NCBI GenBank assembly: GCA_964568795.1
Contig: CAZMRQ010000055.1
Coordinates: 1-8,017, forward strand
DNA from: CAZMRQ01 sp964568795
GTDB lineage: Bacteria > Pseudomonadota > Gammaproteobacteria > Comchoanobacterales > Comchoanobacteraceae
DNA length: 8,017 nucleotides
Direction: 5' to 3'
The notes beneath the pieces are model-generated. The model made no database searches, was not told where the DNA came from, and was given only the letters and a program-made list of their open reading frames with translations. A program made the position numbers and the translations under genes. Below are positions 6,207 through 8,017 of the stretch, piece by piece (position 1 is the stretch's first letter; the number at the start of each line of letters is the position of its first letter).

Positions 6207-7238
6207 ATGAAAACTTCACCTTCTGTACAAAATGAGAATGCAAAAAAACCGTATTCAGCATATCTGCTAAAGAAGCGATTGAACCATGACAACTCTATTA
6301 ACTTCTCTACTATTGGGCTTATAAGCTATGATTACCTTATTCGAAGAAAATCTCTGCAAAATGCTATATACCTCATGGACCCCGTCAATGATTCAACCCA
6401 TAACAGTGACCACTGTCCATCTATGTCAGAAGTTTTAGAAAAAACATTAGATCAAAAGCTATTAGAAACTCCAAAAAAATTATTATTGCCTATTTTTCAA
6501 GTACAAAAACACCATTTGTTTCCTTTGATGTCCCGTAATCATTGGGTTCTTCTTATAATTGATATCTCAGAGATGACTGTTAAACTCACGATTCATGATC
6601 CTAAACGTCATTGTCATTATCAAACCGAGCATATTTTTGATTTGCTAACGCAGGTTATCAAGAAAAACTCTCAGAAGAATTACCGTATTAGCTCTGCATC
6701 GATTTATCATAATCAGCAAAAAATACAAAACAAAACTGAATGTGGTCACTTCGTTGCACGATATATAGATAATTCCATAAATACGCGACATATTACCTCT
6801 ATTCCTCCCCGCCCGCTCAATATTACCCTGCGTCTCGGCTCTTTATCTATAGAAATTCATGAAAGAATACAGCGAGCTCAGCGTTATCTCAGTCTAAATC
6901 ACTCTGATCATTTCAGGGTCTTCCAACTCATGCTTTTTCTTATGGTAGCTACTGCATGTATCTTAATATTTGCCTATATCCCCTCCATCACCCCTTTTAT
7001 ACAATCATCTCTCGGCGGATTAACGCTCCCCTCCGTGCGCTGTATTCAGGCATTCACAGTACTTCTTTTTTCATCCTTAGCAACCTATTCTCTTAAGCAA
7101 GAACATCTTTTTGGCACCACAAGAGCAGCATATCAGCGTCCCCCACATGAGAAATCACCTGAATATAAAGCGATACAAAAGAAAAGAGAAACAGAAAAAC
7201 CCCACAAATCAGTCCATGTAGGCACAATGAGCCACTGA
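6207..7238 (+). CDS. Ulp1/C48-like (clan CE) cysteine protease with C-terminal membrane anchor
   Basis: A 343-residue protein with a clan CE cysteine-protease signature, the group of SUMO/NEDD8/ubiquitin-like proteases and some bacterial deubiquitinases and acetyltransferases. In numbering from ATG 6207, the catalytic His is H112 in RNHWVLLIID, followed by D131 in IHDPKRH, an oxyanion-type Gln in HNQQKIQN (170/171) and the nucleophile C179 in KTECGHFVARYID, in the canonical H-D-Q-C order. The spacing is compact. After the protease domain come two hydrophobic segments, about 239-258 (LMLFLMVATACILIFAYI) and 278-296 (CIQAFTVLLFSSLATYSL), then a charged Lys/Arg-rich tail. A two-pass anchor would hold the enzyme on a membrane, in a host possibly that of an organelle or vacuole. 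There is no N-terminal signal peptide. The 3' end overlaps the converging minus-strand pseudogene frame. A role in removing host ubiquitin-like proteins is inference. Confidence 0.8.
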   Translation: MKTSPSVQNENAKKPYSAYLLKKRLNHDNSINFSTIGLISYDYLIRRKSLQNAIYLMDPVNDSTHNSDHCPSMSEVLEKTLDQKLLETPKKLLLPIFQVQKHHLFPLMSRNHWVLLIIDISEMTVKLTIHDPKRHCHYQTEHIFDLLTQVIKKNSQKNYRISSASIYHNQQKIQNKTECGHFVARYIDNSINTRHITSIPPRPLNITLRLGSLSIEIHERIQRAQRYLSLNHSDHFRVFQLMLFLMVATACILIFAYIPSITPFIQSSLGGLTLPSVRCIQAFTVLLFSSLATYSLKQEHLFGTTRAAYQRPPHEKSPEYKAIQKKRETEKPHKSVHVGTMSH

Positions 7239-7682
7239 ACTGACATATGTAGAAGTCTGGCTTTGGAGTGCATGTTGACCAAATATCTCCTGTATCTGAT
7301 CGAGCACTTGCGCCCTTTGACATATTTGGCTTATGCCATGATAATCCAACTGCTGCTGTATCGCAGGCATTAACTCAACAGCCGTTATTGATATATAACT
7401 CACTTTTTTGCCTGTTAATAGAAATTGTTTAAATAACTTATACAAACGATCTGCATCTTGTGTTGCTGGAGCAAGTGCATGATCAAGAGTCAAAGGAACA
7501 TGATTGTCTTTCATAGCCAGTTGAATACGGCAAGCAAAAAATTGCTGTGCTCGGAGCCTTTTACTTAACCGCTGTGTTATATGCAATGCAATGCCCATCA
7601 AAGCTTCTTTATGCTGCAGATGAGAAGCTATAACTTTGCTATGCCCCATGGTCTTTTTACGCCTATGCTGCGCACCACTGGA
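7209..7682 (-). pseudogene. C-terminal remnant of a Y-family DNA polymerase (DinB/UmuC/ImuB-like)
   Basis: The open frame (ATG at 7649, open back to a TGA at 7683-7685) reads as the little-finger region and tail of a Y-family polymerase. KKTMGHSKVIASHLQHKEAL resembles the usual K..(M/S)(G/S)HS.VLPP.L entry, IALHITQRLSKRLRAQQFFA the conserved helix, and APATQDADRLYKLFKQFL the TQD..... helix. The stretch ending VLDQIQEIFGQHALQ resembles the C-terminal D.IN.RFG..A motif. The palm, fingers and all catalytic Asp/Glu residues are missing. Only about 35 bp separate the TGA from the next gene, so the 5' two-thirds are deleted, not frameshifted. The remnant cannot polymerise DNA. The last 10 codons overlap the protease gene. 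The assignment is from remembered family patterns. Confidence 0.7.
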
Positions 7683-7694
7683 TCATGATCAGTG
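7676..7694. other. inverted repeat at the pseudogene junction
   Basis: CACTG (7676-7680) and CAGTG (7690-7694) flank the self-complementary ATCATGAT (7682-7689), giving an 8-bp hairpin with one bulged G. It lies between the two minus-strand frames, at the 5' edge of the polymerase remnant. There is no T-tract on the minus strand, so it may mark the deletion endpoint rather than a terminator. Confidence 0.45.
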
Positions 7695-7718
7695 CCTTGG
7701 GAGATTATCCACTATGAT

Positions 7719-8017
7719 TTATTTTTTCTTAGCTTTCATAATCGAACTGGATGCTTTAATCTGTTTCTTTGAACTCTTCCAACGATCATGTCTTACAGGA
7801 CCAGGGTCAGTAAGAGCAGGCTTACCTGATTTAGGCACAGTAAAAGCAGCCTTATCTGATTCAGTCTTAATAACAGCATAATGACCAAAACCAAAGCCTT
7901 TTGCCGATTTGATGGACTTAATCTTATCAGCGCTATGAACCACGCCAGAAGAAGCCATCAAGGCTACAACGACCGCCCAAGCCAGGCAGGGTGCTTTCTT
8001 TCTGATATTGGATGTTG
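7719..8017 (-). CDS. small secreted lysine-rich protein (start beyond the window)
   Basis: The frame is open to the right edge, and the visible 98 residues begin TSNIRKKAPCLAWAVVVALM. This is a good Sec signal peptide: a basic n-region (RKK), a hydrophobic core, and a likely cleavage after VVHSA, before DKIK. Internal starts (TTG 7961, ATG 7958) would cut the signal, so the true start almost surely lies just outside the window. The mature part of about 69 residues is basic (many Lys, ending KAKKK), contains GFGFGHYAV, and carries two 10-residue repeats, ESDKAAFTVP and KSGKPALTDP. No cysteines or enzymatic motif are seen in the mature part. A cationic periplasmic or secreted protein is the safest description; no family is recognised. 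It lies 36 bp upstream of the polymerase remnant's open frame. Confidence 0.75.
   Translation of the reverse strand, partial: TSNIRKKAPCLAWAVVVALMASSGVVHSADKIKSIKSAKGFGFGHYAVIKTESDKAAFTVPKSGKPALTDPGPVRHDRWKSSKKQIKASSSIMKAKKK
7803..7862 (-). repeat. 30-bp imperfect tandem coding repeat
   Basis: Two 30-bp units (7833-7862 and 7803-7832) encode ESDKAAFTVP and KSGKPALTDP. The nucleotide units share most positions, including TAA(A/G)AGCAG(C/G)CTTA on the plus strand. This is a small in-frame duplication in the secreted protein. Confidence 0.7.

Noticed and set aside
7093..7323. 76-codon minus-strand frame
   Set aside because: Antisense to the protease C-terminus and out of frame with the polymerase remnant; no support.
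7636..7881. 81-codon plus-strand frame
   Set aside because: Antisense to the secreted lysine-rich protein, whose signal peptide and repeats show the true strand.

Overview
This window looks like an accessory, effector-rich stretch of a host-associated gammaproteobacterium, most likely in the order Legionellales (Legionella, Coxiella and relatives). That assignment is an inference. It rests on low overall G+C, short lysine-rich helical ORFans with no enzymatic signature, a eukaryote-like Ulp/C48-type cysteine protease with a membrane anchor, ankyrin-like repeats, and above all tandem 9-bp direct repeats (TTAAT core, 2-bp spacer) about 40 nt upstream of four of these genes. Those repeats resemble the PmrA box that controls Dot/Icm type IV secretion effectors in Legionella and Coxiella.

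Layout, left to right. A minus-strand gene with 24-bp coding repeats runs off the left edge and has a good sigma70-like promoter. About 1 kb follows with no confident gene, but with a G+C-rich, structured island (about 610-790) and fragmentary minus-strand frames, which looks like a decayed mobile element or gene. Next come ORFan 1 (1221-2069) with a PmrA-like box, then about 540 bp of mostly non-coding DNA holding one small minus-strand ORF with a strong ribosome binding site. An aminoglycoside/choline-kinase-like phosphotransferase (2609-3610) follows without such a box. Then come two divergent paralogues (3999-4679 and 4920-6125), each with its own box; the second has gained an ankyrin-like 81-bp tandem duplication and a proline-rich tail. 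After these is a Ulp-like protease with two C-terminal transmembrane segments (6207-7238), also behind a box-like promoter. Converging from the right are a truncated Y-family DNA polymerase remnant and a small secreted, lysine-rich protein with 10-residue repeats that runs off the right edge.

Interpretation. The four plus-strand genes with boxes appear to be separately promoted members of one regulon rather than an operon. The simplest model is a cluster of candidate secreted effectors under a PmrA-type response regulator, flanked by decayed DNA typical of genomic islands. For two of them (3999 and 6207) the longest-ORF start lies within or against the promoter, so the start was moved to the downstream ATG with a proper Shine-Dalgarno.
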